DNA from: Datnioides undecimradiatus
Taxonomy: Eukaryota > Chordata > Actinopteri > Lobotiformes > Datnioididae
NCBI GenBank assembly: GCA_008933995.1
Contig: WARS01000036.1
Span: 914,001-978,000 of the forward strand
Direction of reading: 5' to 3'
DNA length: 64,000 nt
A program made the position numbers and the translations under genes. This document shows, piece by piece, positions 1 to 13,796 of this stretch. The notes under the pieces were generated by a model. That model saw only the letters and a list, made by a program, of their open reading frames with translations, did no database searches and was not told where the DNA came from. Position 1 is the first letter of the stretch, and each line of letters opens with the position of its first letter.

Positions 1-2525
1 GCGCTCCTGTGTGTAACACAGCTATCTACCTGAAGCTACTGCACGACTTCACTTACTGTATATTAAAGGAAGCATCAATAATGAGCAGCATTACATTATA
101 TCTGTCTTGTGCAATGATTAGAAAGTATGAACTATGAACTTTGCATGATATTTGTGAATTATGATCTCTCATCCTGGCTCTAACATGTTTGGCCTTTAAT
201 GATTAGAGCTGGAAGATTAAGTGGTTATCAAACCAGAGACAGTTTGAGTTATTATTCATCAATATACTGCACTTCTGTTTCTACTCTATTGTTGTTTTCA
301 GTCATTCGGTCATTTTTTGACATATTTCTTCATCATGTGGTCTTTTGGTCTGCAGCTTCACTCGGGATACTGTTCCACTGGAGAAAGTTGTTTTTGATTT
401 TGATTATTCCTCACATTGTCCATGTGATCTGTCAATTACTGTGGTCACAAGAAGCAAGTATACAAGAGTCCTCATCTATGCACAGATGTTTACCATAGTC
501 TCACTCAGTGAGTATGACATTATGAGTGAGATCGAGATCATTTAGCTTGCTTGTTTTTGTTGGATAACCATTATGTCAGTTAAAACCTCGCTTTATAAAC
601 ATGTATTTAAGGTTCTTCACTGAGGCACCTCACTAAGATCACTAAGCATATTTGTGCGCTCAGGTCTCTGCAGTAACTGACCATTTAACAATACATCCTA
701 AAATTATACCGTTCCGTCAAAGACCACAAATCTCTTTTCCTTCAGGTGGTGCACCCTATGGTGTGAGACACAGCAGACCTAATGTCATTGCAGTCAACTT
801 ATTCTTAAATAACTCAAACAGCTACGTACCACAAAGCTTTGCGCAGGGGTTGTGTTTTGCACTACTTGTCTACCTGAGACATCTCACCCTTATGTTGCCT
901 TATCTATGGCAAATGTTCTCATTCTGTATACGTGAAAGCACAAGCTATTATTAGCTTATATTTATGTTTCTGAATTTTTTTGTTTTGCTTCCTTGAATCG
1001 TGCACAACGGCATGTGTCCGCAGCTACCCACAAGTTTTTGTGGTGGTCCTGCAGTGTACTCCTGCAAGTAGTGTCGCCTGTCCTGGTCAAAAGTAGGTCT
1101 CTGTTCTGAACTGCAGAGTTGGATGATACTTCACTCAAGATTTTCAGTCACAGCAAGTTACACACAATCATCCACTGTTAATACAAAAGTCTTGAGAGAA
1201 CTGTGCAAGAATGTATTTCTGCTTATATGGTAAAAGTCATTTTGTCAAAGCCTCAGCTATGTACCTAAAAAAAAATTAAAAAACAAGCACAAGATGGTAC
1301 TATTCATTCCTTCTCATCCCTTGTACGTGCACACCTCTCAAAAACACGCACAGTAAGGTATTATCACATGGTTCAGCCGGACCGCCTAATTAAGGCTGGG
1401 TGTCCACAGAAGGTCCAGCGGTCGCGCATCGTGGCTGGTGCAGCATCTAAACATGGCAGTGGCTCCTGTTGGCCGAAAGAGTGACCTCCCTAACCTCTCC
1501 TGTTTTCCCACTACCAACAGAACAACAATGTAGTATTTGAAAACCCAGCAGAAAACGAACCTCCTTTAGGAACTGGAGTTATTTTGGGCACAAGCAGTGA
1601 CAATGGAAAGGAGGGGTGGTTGTAGTAGGTTGGGTGAGTTTGCGAAATCCAAGCGAATTTCTGGGTGCCAGAGGAGTTCATGGGAGAAAGCTGGCTTTTT
1701 ATATGTGCCTCCCCCCTCAAACCATCAAACCTCATGGCGCTACAATCATTTAATACTCCATCATTATGGGCTTTCTAACTTCATAAAACCACACACATGA
1801 TTTCGGTTATGTTGTAGTACAACCACATTCCCCCTTACTATTACTCTCATTTTTACCATGCTTGCATAGAGCTGCCTCTGTTGATGTTTTGAGTAGCACA
1901 AGGACTGGAGTCTGTGCTCAGCCAGAAGTTTCCCCTGATGATGTTTCAGAGCGAACCCAGTGAGGATGTAGATCTTATCTTTCCCAGGAGCCCCTTTGAA
2001 CCCTTGTTCCTCCAGCGACCTCCTGCACTTGGCTGGCCATGGCTTGGTCTTGGCATTGGCTCTGGATGTGGTACTATGAAGTGCTCTTCTCTCGGTCAGG
2101 GGTCGTTAATACATCGTGAGAACCTGTGTTTAGCTGTGGGTTTCCTGTGCCCTCAGCATTTTCCTCAAGGAACCTTGGTGCTGTGGCAGGGAAGATTGGA
2201 GGTAGAGTTTGTGCATAGATTCGGTTTTAACATATGCTTGTTTGAGTTGTATTCAACTTTTATTCATGTTGAGTCGACCCTCTGGTGTGCATGGACATGC
2301 ATACATATGTGTATATATGTGAGTGAGTGAGTGAGAAAGAAAAGTTTGGACAGCCTCCATGCCCCTGTGTTTTGCTCTGCACAGCCTGCCAGAGAGTGGA
2401 ACCTGATGCTCCTTTAGATGATGACAGACAGCCAAAAGCCTCATAGCTGAAGAGAGGGGGAAAAGAGGGAAAAGAGATGAAGCATGAATGAGAGAGAAAG
2501 GGTGAAGAGAAGTAGAGAAGAAGAC

Positions 2526-2548
2526 AGAGAGAGAGAGAGAGAGAGAGA
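2526..2548. repeat. (AG)n microsatellite
   Basis: A short pure AG run inside a broader purine-rich stretch (about 2450-2555). Confidence 0.85.
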
Positions 2549-5500
2549 CACAAAAGTGCCCAAACAACTGCGTGCAATGATAAAACTCGAGATTGGGTGT
2601 TTACCTTTGCCACCGGCCAACTCTTGCATTGTAGTTGAGCATTTGATTATCTCTGGTTTTTAAGAGCATTCCTATTTAACCATAGCCTCACTCTCACCCC
2701 AATGCCAGACTCGGCAGCGCCTCACCTATGCATCAACTGTGACGTAGGCACTTTACCCAACTGAGGTATCGGGGTCAAGGGTGAAGGTTCATGGTTCACA
2801 GACAGAGTGTGGAGTCACAGTGAGCAGGATCCGGTTAGTCTGGTTCTGCCCATGGCTATTTCAGCTTCAAAGCAACCAGCATGATTCCACTGGATTCAGC
2901 CTGTTTTGAAACCAGAGGAGTAGAAATGCATGAATTAGACAAGCCAAATATGAGGAAATGGTTTAGCTGCCGCTTGGCATAAATATTTGACGGCACAGAT
3001 TTTGGGCACAACTCTTGTATTAGTATTTGATTAACTGGGCACTTTAAAATGAAACTCACCTTGAAAAGCTTCCTCACGCACGAGAGAGGAATCACACACC
3101 GAAGGTATGACAAGGCCAGATTTTTCCACTGTTTGTTATTGGTTTCTTTTATCTGATTGAGAGGCTGCACTTAAGACTCACGGCATGAGGAGCGGAGAAT
3201 TGTCTCTTTCCCCCCACTCCCACATCCTCTGTGGTAAGAAGGTCACACAGAGTCTGCTATGAAAACGCACACTCTATGTCTCTCTCTCAGACTCGCACGC
3301 ACACAACCACACACACACAGACTGTCTATCCGACCGTCTTGTTCCTCGCTAGAAACTTCTTACACTGCCTCCTCCATAGCAACTCCAGTGTTTACACCCC
3401 ACTCTACTCCTCCTCCTACACTTCTCCCGTCACATCACACCGGCCTGTGGTTTTATCAAAACTACACATTTGAAAAGAAAATTGGAGTGATGATCAGCCC
3501 AAACAGGGATATTCCAGACCATTAGGCAGATCCTATTTCAGATGATGTGTGTGGGTTGCAGAGTGTGGGAGAGTCAGGGTGAACACTGAGCAGACTATCA
3601 AAGCAGGCCCTTCTGCTCTATGTGGAGGGAAATACAGTAAAATGACAAGTGACACCACCAGAGCTGGCAGCCGGGCTGCATGCATTGCAGTTATTATTCA
3701 TTTTTAAATAATTATCTGACTGTTGTGGTATTAATGTTGCTCCTTGGATTTCCTCTCGAGTGGCGGAACATGGAAACAAGTTGTGGGAGGGTTCACACAA
3801 CCGCGTCTGCCAAGGGAGGAAGCGGCCCCATTTTTAGTAAGTAGACCACTTGCAGCACAGGCGGACTCCTGAGAAACCTTGTTTATATGAAATGATGAGT
3901 ATAATGAGCCAGTTACAAGGAGGTATTGTTACACAAACATATAGTTAGATTAAAACCCTGCAGCATAAATCTAATTTAAACTCAATTTACACAGGAAAAT
4001 GAATTTCCAAAGTGATTGGAACACACAGTGGTGCCCTTGGCTAAAAGCTCAGCATGTAAATATGCTCACAATAATGTTAAAATTATATTAATATGTTTAC
4101 CACATTCAATATTTTATTTAGCATGTTGCTTGCTAATAAACACCTAGCTAAAGTACAGCTGAGGCTGATGGGAGTGCTGTTTGTTGTGCAGGTATTTGGA
4201 CATAGGCTTTGTTTTATATTGTCTTTGGTTTATGTTTTAATTGTTTGACAAAGTACATTTTTGACCTGGTGATGGAACGTGATGAAGAGAATACCAGTGT
4301 TATTACGTTTGCATTTATCCAGAGGGGAGCCAGTGTCACATGTATCACACTGATGTCATTAGTGGTTAAAACTTTCCAAAACCTCACAGTGGCTCTAGAG
4401 TCAGTGCAGTAAGCCTCATCCTCTGCAGACCCTGAATGTCAGTCATGTAGATTTCATGCATTTCAGAGAATAAGTGAAAACTCTGACCTGATAGAGACTC
4501 AGGCAAACACTTTCCCTAATAGGAAACCCTGCCTGAGTACTGTACTGGACATACACGTTGCATACACTGCTGCAAAAGCTGCCAAGCCTTCCTTGTGTTA
4601 AAACGAATGTGAACACGTCACTTCCCCCAGATGGAGCCCAACACACCCACCAAGAGTTGAACAGTCAGTCTGTCAGCAGTCCCCTGGTGCTCCTACATCC
4701 TCTCACCCTCTGCTCTTTCCTCTTTGCTCCCCTGCTTCCCCTCTTCATCCCATTGCAGACAGTGTTGTCGGTCCAAACAGGAGATTTATACGTACACTTA
4801 ACTGTATCAGAGGAAACTGGAAAGAGTTTCCAGTAACATGGCAGAGTAGCTATAGGATTCCCACGCTCTGAACTGGCATGGGGTTTAATACACTCTGTGA
4901 TAAGAATGGGTGATAGATGTCAGCCCCGAGTTTGTGTATTGTGTATGGGATCCTAAATAAGGAGGGTATGGTTTTGGCCAATGACGTGCACGTGTGCAAA
5001 TCAGTCAAGCATTCTGTGTCAATTTAAAGTCTTGGATGACCTCTTGTCCTTCCTCATGTACTTTCATCTCAAAACCACATCACTCTTGAGAAGCATTAAC
5101 TGCTACAATAGGACATCCATTGCCAGGTTGACTGCAATCAAACCAGGCTGGGATGTGGAGGAAGAGGAGAGCAAGGATGGAGGAGGAGGAAACGGAAAAA
5201 ACCCGGGCGGGACCGACCATGACATCAGCAGGAGACTTCTCTGATTCTGTTAGCCATGTCATGATCTCCCAGACTTAGACCTCTGCTTCCTCTCTGTGGT
5301 AACATCAAAGTGACCTGGTCTTAACACATACACCACCTCATCATCACTAAGGTGGGTGGGAGTGTGCAGGAAGCACCCTGAGGTCATCGAGAAAGATGAA
5401 TCCTCAAGATGTTTCCTCATTAATGAGCTGTCTGTCAAACCCAAACTTACGCACGCACCTGAGTCAATAGAGCAGTGGGTGTTAGCAGACAACGCTGAGC

Positions 5501-7599
5501 AGAGACACAACAGTAGATGAAGCAATCCCTCTTAAAATGAAACAGTGAAAGCCTTCTCTACTCTATTCCTCCAGGGTGAGAGCGGTTGGTGTGCAGCCTA
5601 CACCAGCTGAAGGATGCTTGTTGTTTTTGTGAGTCAGCTGTTCACAGATAATACCCATTATTTACCACGTTACCAGGTCCACAGCGAGCTCCAGCTGCTG
5701 TTTTCAATCACCAAAGAGTCAAAACAGAGCTGTCGGTTTGGGAAACACCAGCGGCCCCTCTTGACTATGATATTTCCCCTCCGCCCACGATCCAATCTTT
5801 CTACTCCCTTCCAATCAGTTTCAGATAAACATTCATAATTTCATTATAATTCAGCTTTTCCCTTCAGCGTAAGGTCTTATCTCTTGGTCCCTGTTTCATT
5901 ACTGTCCCCATCCTGTTGCTCCCACGCTGATCATTTTCATTGTGCCAAGGTCTGAGTTGTCCTGGGAATTCAAGCTCCCAAGTTATTGTCCATGCCTGCC
6001 ACTTGGCTTTCACACGCACACACTCACACACGCAATTTCACACACATGCTCACAGTTATGGCATCGTTATGCAGTCACTCAAACAAGCAGACAATAGCAG
6101 GCGAATGTCATGGGTAGTATTCACCTCACGTTTCGAAAGATGAGTGTTTCTAACTCCACGGTGGTGACTCCATGGGATATTTCATTAGCTGTGGCCCCAC
6201 TCATAAAGTCAACAGCATTAAGGTAGTCGACCACAACTTCTGTTACCATTACACCAGCAAAAACAGCACAGGAGGATTTCTAATTGAATCCCAAACAGGA
6301 CTACTTCTCTGGGGAGTAGATTGCGTGCACATGGTAAAATCAATAAAATGTTTAATTTAAAACACTGAAATGACCATTTTATCAACAAAAATAAATCCAT
6401 GTATAGATGGCATTAAGTAGAGAGTCTGAACAGTTCCAGTAAGAGTTAATACAGACACATAACAGCAACAGTCAAAATAGTTAAAGTAACAGATGAATTG
6501 AAAAATCTAAATTGATCAATGGTTGATTTGTTCCACTTCTACTAATATGATTAAACTGTCACACAAGTACTGTTAAATAGCATGTTGCTTAAGAACAACG
6601 CATTGGGATCAATAAATGGGTCCTTGAGCTCATCTGGCTGTTGAGGCATGTCAAGTAAGCAGCTCACCAAATAGCTTATCATAAACAAATTCCTGAACAA
6701 TAGTAAAATATTAAAATCCCCTAATGCAAGTGGTGGGGCTGTGTAATGTAAAAAGACTGGAACACTCCCTTCCTAGGGAGTGAAAGAGTTGGATACTACA
6801 AAAGAGAAAATCTTGTGTTATTTGGAAAAGGTTCCAACAATTAGATTTTCCACTTCATAAACTTCATTATTACGGTTGGATCATGAGCCGCCGCCTAAAA
6901 GCAATTCATCACAAGTTGATCCTGGAGAAAATTAATTTCTGAATTAGCTTTTTGTGTCAGAACCTGTGGAAGTGCCTCATTGCTCTGCATGCTACAGTAC
7001 AGTGGGTCATCCAGCATGACCTCAGACCCACCTCTATGATTCAGCCCCTCGGCTCATTAACCGCTCACACCTATTAGTTCACAATGATGAAAGATAGCGC
7101 AGATGCACGGAGAAGGTTAAAAAAGAAAAACAAAGGAGATGTTCTTCAGGCAGGGCCACTAGTAGGGATGATGTAGCTGGTTTTCCCCTTTCCAGCACAA
7201 AGCCCAGTACAGTATATCATGGATTCCAGGGACTTGACTCAACAGCCCCCCCCACACTCCCCTCGTCCAGTGGACTCTCCCAACAACCCGACCGTTTGTT
7301 GCTGTTGGGGAGGAAGTGATGTCAGTGACTCACTAATCGACACAGACGGGGGGAGGCAGTGGGGGGATACACCAAGCCAGGACCCAGCCTGTCTGATGTC
7401 AGAGACAATGTGCGTGTGTGTGCGGCAGAGACATCAGCCCACACCACTGTGGGACAGGCTGAGGGTGGTATGTTAGTGGGCTCCTGTCTGTCTCTGCATA
7501 TTGCTGACTGATGATTTTCTGTACAATAACTGCTATACTCTGCTCACTGTACGGACGACAATGTGTGTGTGTGTGTGCGTGTAATCGGCCTGTTGGAGT

Positions 7600-7850
7600 G
7601 GATTAAAGAGAAACTCCAGTATTTTTCAAGCTGGAGCCTGTTTTTCCAGTCTGAAATTATTGTGAGGACGACAGTTTTTGAAATTGGCTCAGTATGGAGT
7701 GAGCCATTAGCTGGGATATGGGAAACACTGTAGCAACTGTGCCCTGCTAGTGTTCATCCTCTAAAAGTGCTTATTTGGCACTGACATATTCAGATTGTTA
7801 TTAAAAATGTGGGGAAAAACCCCATTTCTTTACCTTTTCATGACTCTGAG
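7600..7850 (+). repeat. Candidate interspersed repeat fragment
   Basis: The phrase AGAAACTCCAGTATTTTTCA and the following CTGGAGCCTGTTTTTCCAG resemble a dispersed element recalled from many fish genomes. No terminal repeats or coding capacity are visible. Boundaries are approximate. Confidence 0.3.
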
Positions 7851-10533
7851 ATGCATATTGTTGTGTCTAACTGATCTCAGCACAGTTGCCAGGGTGTGTT
7901 GCTGTGAGTTGAGGGCTGTGAAAACCTGAGCTGGAGTTTGAGAGAAGATTGATGCGAGTTGTGTGTTGTAGCGTAGACACAACAGCTCACAATACTGTGC
8001 TCAGCTCGTCACAGGCTGGATACGCACACGCTGATGAGCTACCGCTTCCATCTGTGTGTTATCAATGACCGTCAGTTCTGCAGTGATCATTGCAGCCATG
8101 GTGACTGCTGCCAGCCAAAGAAGAAAAGACATCCTGAAGCAAAGCACAACTTCCCAGAGAAAACTGCTGTCCAAGACTGGAGAGAGCTGCTGCAGACAGG
8201 CTGCAGCTAATGCCTTACTGCCCGACAACTTTAACGAATCAATCTCAGCGTCAGCCATGTATTGACAGGGCGCGAGGTCTCTATATGCTGCATTGTAATA
8301 GGTTTCCTGGCTCTCTGAATCCTGGTCAGATTTCTTTGAAAAACGCCTAAGCTCTCATCTGTCTTCCATGTAAGCTGCTCTTGCATCTTAATCACATTCT
8401 TGCGGCTTCACTTCTGTGAAGTTGTCGCAATCTTGGATCATGGTTTCTGTGGTCGTATTTTATTATCAGGAGCATCCTGGAAGTTTTATCCTGGCTTCAC
8501 AGTCCATGGCCGCTTACATCATCAGTTCATCAGTCATCATCAGTTGACCCACTTTGATTAGTTGCTGGCTTCTGTCTGTGAACCACTTGACCATGGTAAT
8601 ACACATAATTACAGAACTCAGGACATGTACAGATAACTTATAATAATCAGAGAAATATTCAGATCCAGTAGGACAATATTCACGTCTGGACTCAGAAGTT
8701 AGTGTTCAGTGGATAAAGCTTCATGAGCCCCTTAAGACATGATAAAGGATTTAATGGACCCTGGAACTGTATAAGATCCTACATGGAAATTAGTCACTGC
8801 ACTGGTTCTGCTAAGTTTGCATAATTTGTTTTTTGTTTGTTTGTTTTAAAGCATTATTGAAATATCCATAAAAGATTATGTCCACTGCTGATTTTAGGAT
8901 TTTTTGGTGTTTTCGTTATCATTTGCCTCTATTGTCTATTAAAAACATTCACAGGGCTGCAGCTTCAGTTAAAATAACAGTGATGCTCCTGGTACAGATG
9001 CATTTTTTTCTTGTGTGATACAGCTGAAACCTCTGAGGGGAGTGCAAAAAGAAGCCTCACATGTTGACCTTTGATGCCTCACCTGCACATTAACATGCAC
9101 AAGAAAGTTTTCTTTTATCCTAAAGTGATAAAATCATAATTCCAGCGACTCAGCCTGCATCAACAAATCCAACACCATGACAGCATCTTTATCAGCGGCC
9201 TAGATGAAGAAAGCAAAACACTGATTTCTGTGAAACAGCTTTGTTTGTAGTATCAACCAATTAGCCAACACGCACTTTTCTTTTCTCATTTCAAATATTT
9301 TATTCACTAGACAGCATAAAAGTATAAAAGATAAAATGTTTTTCTTGTTTGTTTGTTTTTTACCCACATTAGTTTGTAAAGGGAAACTCCCAGTTTCTTC
9401 TTACTTATTTTTTGCTGAGTCCTCATTGTGTGCTACATCCCTGGATGCCGACACACTGACATCCTGGTAGCACTGCTGCAACCATGATAATAACCCCAAA
9501 TGTGGTTTTACAGAGATTATAAAACATTTGGTTGTGTGATTAAAACGTTGAGGTTGGCTCCGAGCTCTTTCTCAAATCACTGAGCCCAGAAACAATCTTA
9601 AGGACTTCAGGTTTTTCCGTGACTCAGTAGAGGATAAAGATTTGTCATGTTCCTCGGTAAGAATCAGGAAACACACATTTTCTCATTTTTCTCAGTAAGC
9701 CTACTCTCCTTCCTCATCCATATGGGAATACAATTAGCAGAGAGCTATGTCTCCAAACAGTAGATATCCCCTACTTTGAGCTGGAAATCAGTTCCCTAAG
9801 TCAGGTTCGCCCACGAGCTGAGCCAACCATATCCTTGTATGTCTGGTCTGGGAGCCCTCTTGTTGTCTGTCAGTAGGCTTCCTGCTGCTCAAAAGATCAG
9901 AGATGTGCTTGTCTGACACATTCTTCGCCTCCTGTATCACTGTACAGCCTGCAATTAGTATTCCCACCTTCCCTCCACCGCCTCTCTTTCTTCTTTACTC
10001 TCCCCACATGTCAGACAGACACCCCCATTCATCCACTGCACGGTGAGCTGTATGCTGACAGGTACTGCCCATTGTTGCGAACATTACCTAATTATATATT
10101 TGTGTGTGTGTGGTATGGTTTAATCACACAGCAACAATGGCTGTTTTGTGCAGCTGTATCCAGGCATAACCAAGAACTGCAGCACCGTCATTGAGAGCGG
10201 CTTTAATAGATCTACATTCCTGCTCTTTCCTTTGGCACCTGCAGCACAAATAACAGTAAAGAGGTGGACCAGCCTCGGCTAGTGAAGTGACAGCCTTTTA
10301 ATACGTTTGAAGGAATCACTGTAGTTACCGGCAAGCTGTAATCTCTGGGAAACCCTAAATGTACATTTGCCATGGTTTTACAAGCAGATAAGAGACAGAA
10401 CAGACAAACCCTCGGGTTCTTCAATAGCAGTAGAGACTGACTTTGATGTGGTGTAGTTTCTGATGCACAATGGGTGTAAGTATCAATCATTTACATTCAT
10501 GACCAAAGTAGACAATTTTCTAACATTTAATCA

Positions 10534-10578
10534 GGTCCTTAAGTACAGTACTTGAGTGAAGGTACTTTACTCAAGTGT
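10534..10578. repeat. Fish-type palindromic repeat (AAGTACAGTACTT)
   Basis: The segment CTTAAGTACAGTACTTGAGT followed by GAAGGTACTTTACTCAAGTG is self-complementary and resembles a short palindromic motif recalled from fish dispersed repeats. It is probably the remnant of a small non-autonomous element. Confidence 0.35.
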
Positions 10579-10879
10579 TGCTGATCACAAATGATCACAG
10601 TGGGCCAGGATGACATCTTCAAATCACCTGTCTTGTTGAAACAAGGATTAATATTTAGAATTATGGGTAGGTGAAGACAACCTGAAGGTTTCAAACGCCA
10701 GCTACTGGATATAAAAACCTTTTTTCATTGAGCAAAACTAAAACCGCTTTAGTTCCTTTGGAAATGGATGGACTTCATTAGTAATACCATACGTTGACAA
10801 AGTTAAACAGCAATATGCAGTGATGCAAGGACGTGATGTCTCTTGATTAAAAGGAGACAGAGTAAGCACATGAAAAAGC

Positions 10880-10885
10880 TTTATT
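10880..10885 (-). terminator. Candidate distal poly(A) signal AATAAA for akap11
   Basis: The plus strand reads tttatt, giving AATAAA on the minus strand in the context acAATAAAgc. It is the last canonical hexamer within about 2.8 kb of the stop. Confidence 0.4.
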
Positions 10886-11007
10886 GTCACACCAAGCTTC
10901 AACATTAACAAATTTAGTTTTTGACTTCAAGCTTAGAATGTGTAAACTATTTAGCAATGCCACTAGGGAGGACAAGTAGTGAACTCACTGTTATATAACT
11001 TACATAA

Positions 11008-11026
11008 TTTATTAAATATTTTTATT
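11008..11026 (-). terminator. Candidate tandem poly(A) signals for akap11
   Basis: Two minus-strand AATAAA hexamers, at 11021-11026 and 11008-11013, lie 13 nt apart in an AU-rich context. Either could define a slightly shorter 3' UTR than the signal at 10880. Confidence 0.4.
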
Positions 11027-11553
11027 TGGCAGGATTTTACAAGGAAGCAGGAGAGATACAGATGTTGTGGAGGTCAGGTACAGCTCTTTTTTCAGTTGTC
11101 TGCCCGCGCTCAGAGAGCGGCAGAGTCTAACACTGGGAACGACAGTAGCAAAACAGATTTACAGTATCTGCATCTACATGGAGTGAGAGTCTTTGCAGGT
11201 ACACATTCAGCTTCACAAACACAACAATATAGAGCTATACGTTATTCGGGATGTACAGGAATGTAGAGTAGATAAAGAAAGAAAAGAGGAGAGGAAGCTG
11301 GTCAGTGGAAAAGAAACCTGGGCTCCTACTTCAACACCTGAACATTCACACTGGGAGAGAATCTGTACACTGATGTGTTCGCTTCATGTCCGTGACTCTT
11401 AATACATTCCTTTAATGTAAACCAAGATATATGCACTCTCACACTTCTCTGGTTAATACTTCACTCTGTCTTCTTTTCTACTATTATCTCCAATAGTAGG
11501 CATAACTCTGGTTAGATCACTTTGGATTTTTTTTTTTAATTGTGGATTTTGTC

Positions 11554-11579
11554 ATATATATATATATATATATATATAT
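11554..11579. repeat. (AT)n microsatellite
   Basis: Thirteen AT units in the likely akap11 3' UTR, 15 nt after a T-rich run. Confidence 0.9.
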
Positions 11580-13610
11580 GTTCATTTTGTGTGTAAACAA
11601 ATCATACAGGACAAACACCTTTAATATTAAATGGCCTTTTGGCAGCCTACAGATTAAGCAGTAACAGACAAGGCATCTGCAGAGACCTATAGCATACTGT
11701 GAGGCAGTGCTAACACAGACGAATCACTGCAGCTCATTTAGTGGAGGCCAATACATTAAGAAGAAGAATGCTGAGCTTTAAAAGTCAATGAAGATTAAGC
11801 CATGCAGGTGAACACCACCACCACCAACACTTAGTGTAGAATATCGGATGCGAGGCTGCGGTATATTACAGTGTTTCAAACTCGCGGTTGAAGTCCCGAT
11901 ATAAATTTGAGGACCTTGCAGCATAGTGTCATCATTAGGTCACTAACTTAAAAAACCCCCAAAATGAAACAATAAATAGCAACATCAAAATGTATCCCAA
12001 TAAGTTTTCTTTGGGGTGGGGGTGCAACAACTGACTGTCCATGCTGGGAGTAAATTCACGGGAGGTCAGAAGAGGCCTGAGCGCTGGAAATGCCCAGCTT
12101 CTCCACAGCCTCCCCCACCCCACCCCCCCAAAAAAGTGCATCTCAGCAAGTAGCTGGTAGTGCTGTGCATGTGGACGTACACGAGGGCTGGTGAGTAACA
12201 AGGGTGTGTGTTAGAGGAGTTAGTGCTGCATGGAAGTTGTGGTATTCAGAACTGTTCATTCTTCAAGGTGACTGTGGAGCGTGGGTGACAAAATGTGTGA
12301 GTCCATGGTTGAGCAATGCACATTCTGCTTGTGGTTTTGGAGGTGCAGACCAGAGGGGTGTCTTGAATTACGAAAAGATCCACGGTCTGCGTCAATGGAT
12401 CTTCCCAAAACTGGAACCGGGCCACTGACACGGATGACAAGCGGATCGCACACTTATTACTGGCTGGAGGGGGGGGAGTCACACTATAAGGTACATTTGG
12501 CAACAGTGAGCCAGTATCATGGCTTTTTCATAACTCTGAGCAGCATCTCATGTTTGATTAGACATACATCTACCTTCAAAAAATAGACTTTTCTTTTTTT
12601 TAATACCAACTGAGCCAGTAAACGTCATCCACTCTAAGTGTTTTTACTAAGTTTGACAACAAAGGAGATTGAGGCTAGGCAAGCAGTGTTACAGTATAAG
12701 ATAAAACAGGAATACCAATTTTGGTAAGAGGCAACTTCTTCAAGCGCTGTTTATCCTTCTACTGACAGATATATGGCCCATTGGGTCATCAATGCAAAGG
12801 ACAGCATAATACAATTTGCTAAAGATACAGGTTTTAAGACTTAGTATCTTGCTGATCTGTCCTTATGGCAGCATGTCAGTTAATTGTGAGGAGTACTTGA
12901 CGCATTCAGTGCTCCAGAGAAAAGCAGAGGCATTCTGACGGGATCAACACAACAATGGGATTCTATGGGGGAATAATTGTGTCAGATGCAGTCGAGTGTC
13001 GGTGTATCTTGGATTCTCTCTGATAATACGAGGGTGTGGTGCGCTGTGGTGTGTGTATGTGTGCGCACAGTTGGTCTCTTAACATGTGGAAACATCACCA
13101 CAGAGGTGAGCTGTGGGTGTGATGACATCATCTGCCCAGCAGCTATGGGGATTCCCTAACAAAAAACACATTCTCCTTCTCTCAGCTCATTGCATTTTTG
13201 TCTCTGTCTGAAACCGATGGGATGGGTCTCTCTCGTCTCCTTTCCTTGCTGTAGCTCAAGCCCAATGGCAGCATGCTGGGAGGGCTGCGATACAGGAGTG
13301 GAGGTGGGCGGGAGAGACAGCTCACTAAGTCAACTCATGCGATGTATGCAGCAATGGATAGCAACAAAGCGGAGGATGGACAGACATAATGAAACATGAA
13401 CAAATCAAGAAAACGGTAATCTTGGTCACAGCATGCAATGCAAAACAGACACCGCCCACATTCATCAGAGTAAGTTAGGTCAGCTGATTGGTGTGGCGCC
13501 CTCTAGGGGCTGTGGAGTTTGCAAAGCCCTGCGTGGGACTAAGGCCAGGAGAGGCTAGAGCAGAAAGAAGGAGAGGAGAGTAAGGAACAAAAAAGGAAAC
13601 ATTAGACGTC

Positions 13611-13796
13611 CTAGGCATGCTCCAGCAGCCACTGAAAGAGGGGGACATGGTGAAATTCTCTGCCCGCCTGGAGTGCCTCCTCTGTGGCCTGGGACTGACT
13701 GTGTGTCTGACACTCTTCACAGTAGCGCAGCAGTGTGTGCAGCAGTTCTCCGACCCTCCACTTCCTCTCCTGTAGTTTTTGGACAACTGCCGGGAG
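13611..13796 (-). CDS. akap11: AKAP11 terminal coding exon 11 (residues 1843-1903)
   Basis: Acceptor ctttcag. It encodes LPAVVQKLQERKWRVGELLH and onward, ending PLFQWLLEHA and TAG at 13613-13611. The W-V-G-x-L-L and F-x-W-L-L-E motifs match the end of vertebrate AKAP11. Confidence 0.93.
   Translation of the reverse strand, partial: LPAVVQKLQERKWRVGELLHTLLRYCEECQTHSQSQATEEALQAGREFHHVPLFQWLLEHA

Larger units (their letters stand above)
1..10859. other. Intergenic region downstream of akap11; no gene supported
   Basis: No exon chain with matching splice phases or recognisable protein family was found on either strand. All ORFs are under 140 codons, many use non-ATG starts, and none resembles a known protein. 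TNFSF11, the next gene recalled in mammals, is not recognisable here. Contents: microsatellites, two candidate repeat fragments, and an AT-rich block at 6870-7110 that could be a conserved non-coding element. Confidence 0.6.
10860..13610 (-). other. akap11: Likely akap11 3' UTR
   Basis: About 2.7 kb after the TAG with no conserved ORF or splice signals, ending at candidate poly(A) signals. It contains a T-rich tract and an (AT)n run near 11.55 kb. The two mutually antisense ORFs near 12.2-12.5 kb look like chance openings. Confidence 0.5.

Noticed and set aside
12204-12586. Several overlapping ORFs of 65-101 codons
   Set aside because: They lie in the likely AKAP11 3' UTR, are mutually antisense and resemble nothing recognisable.
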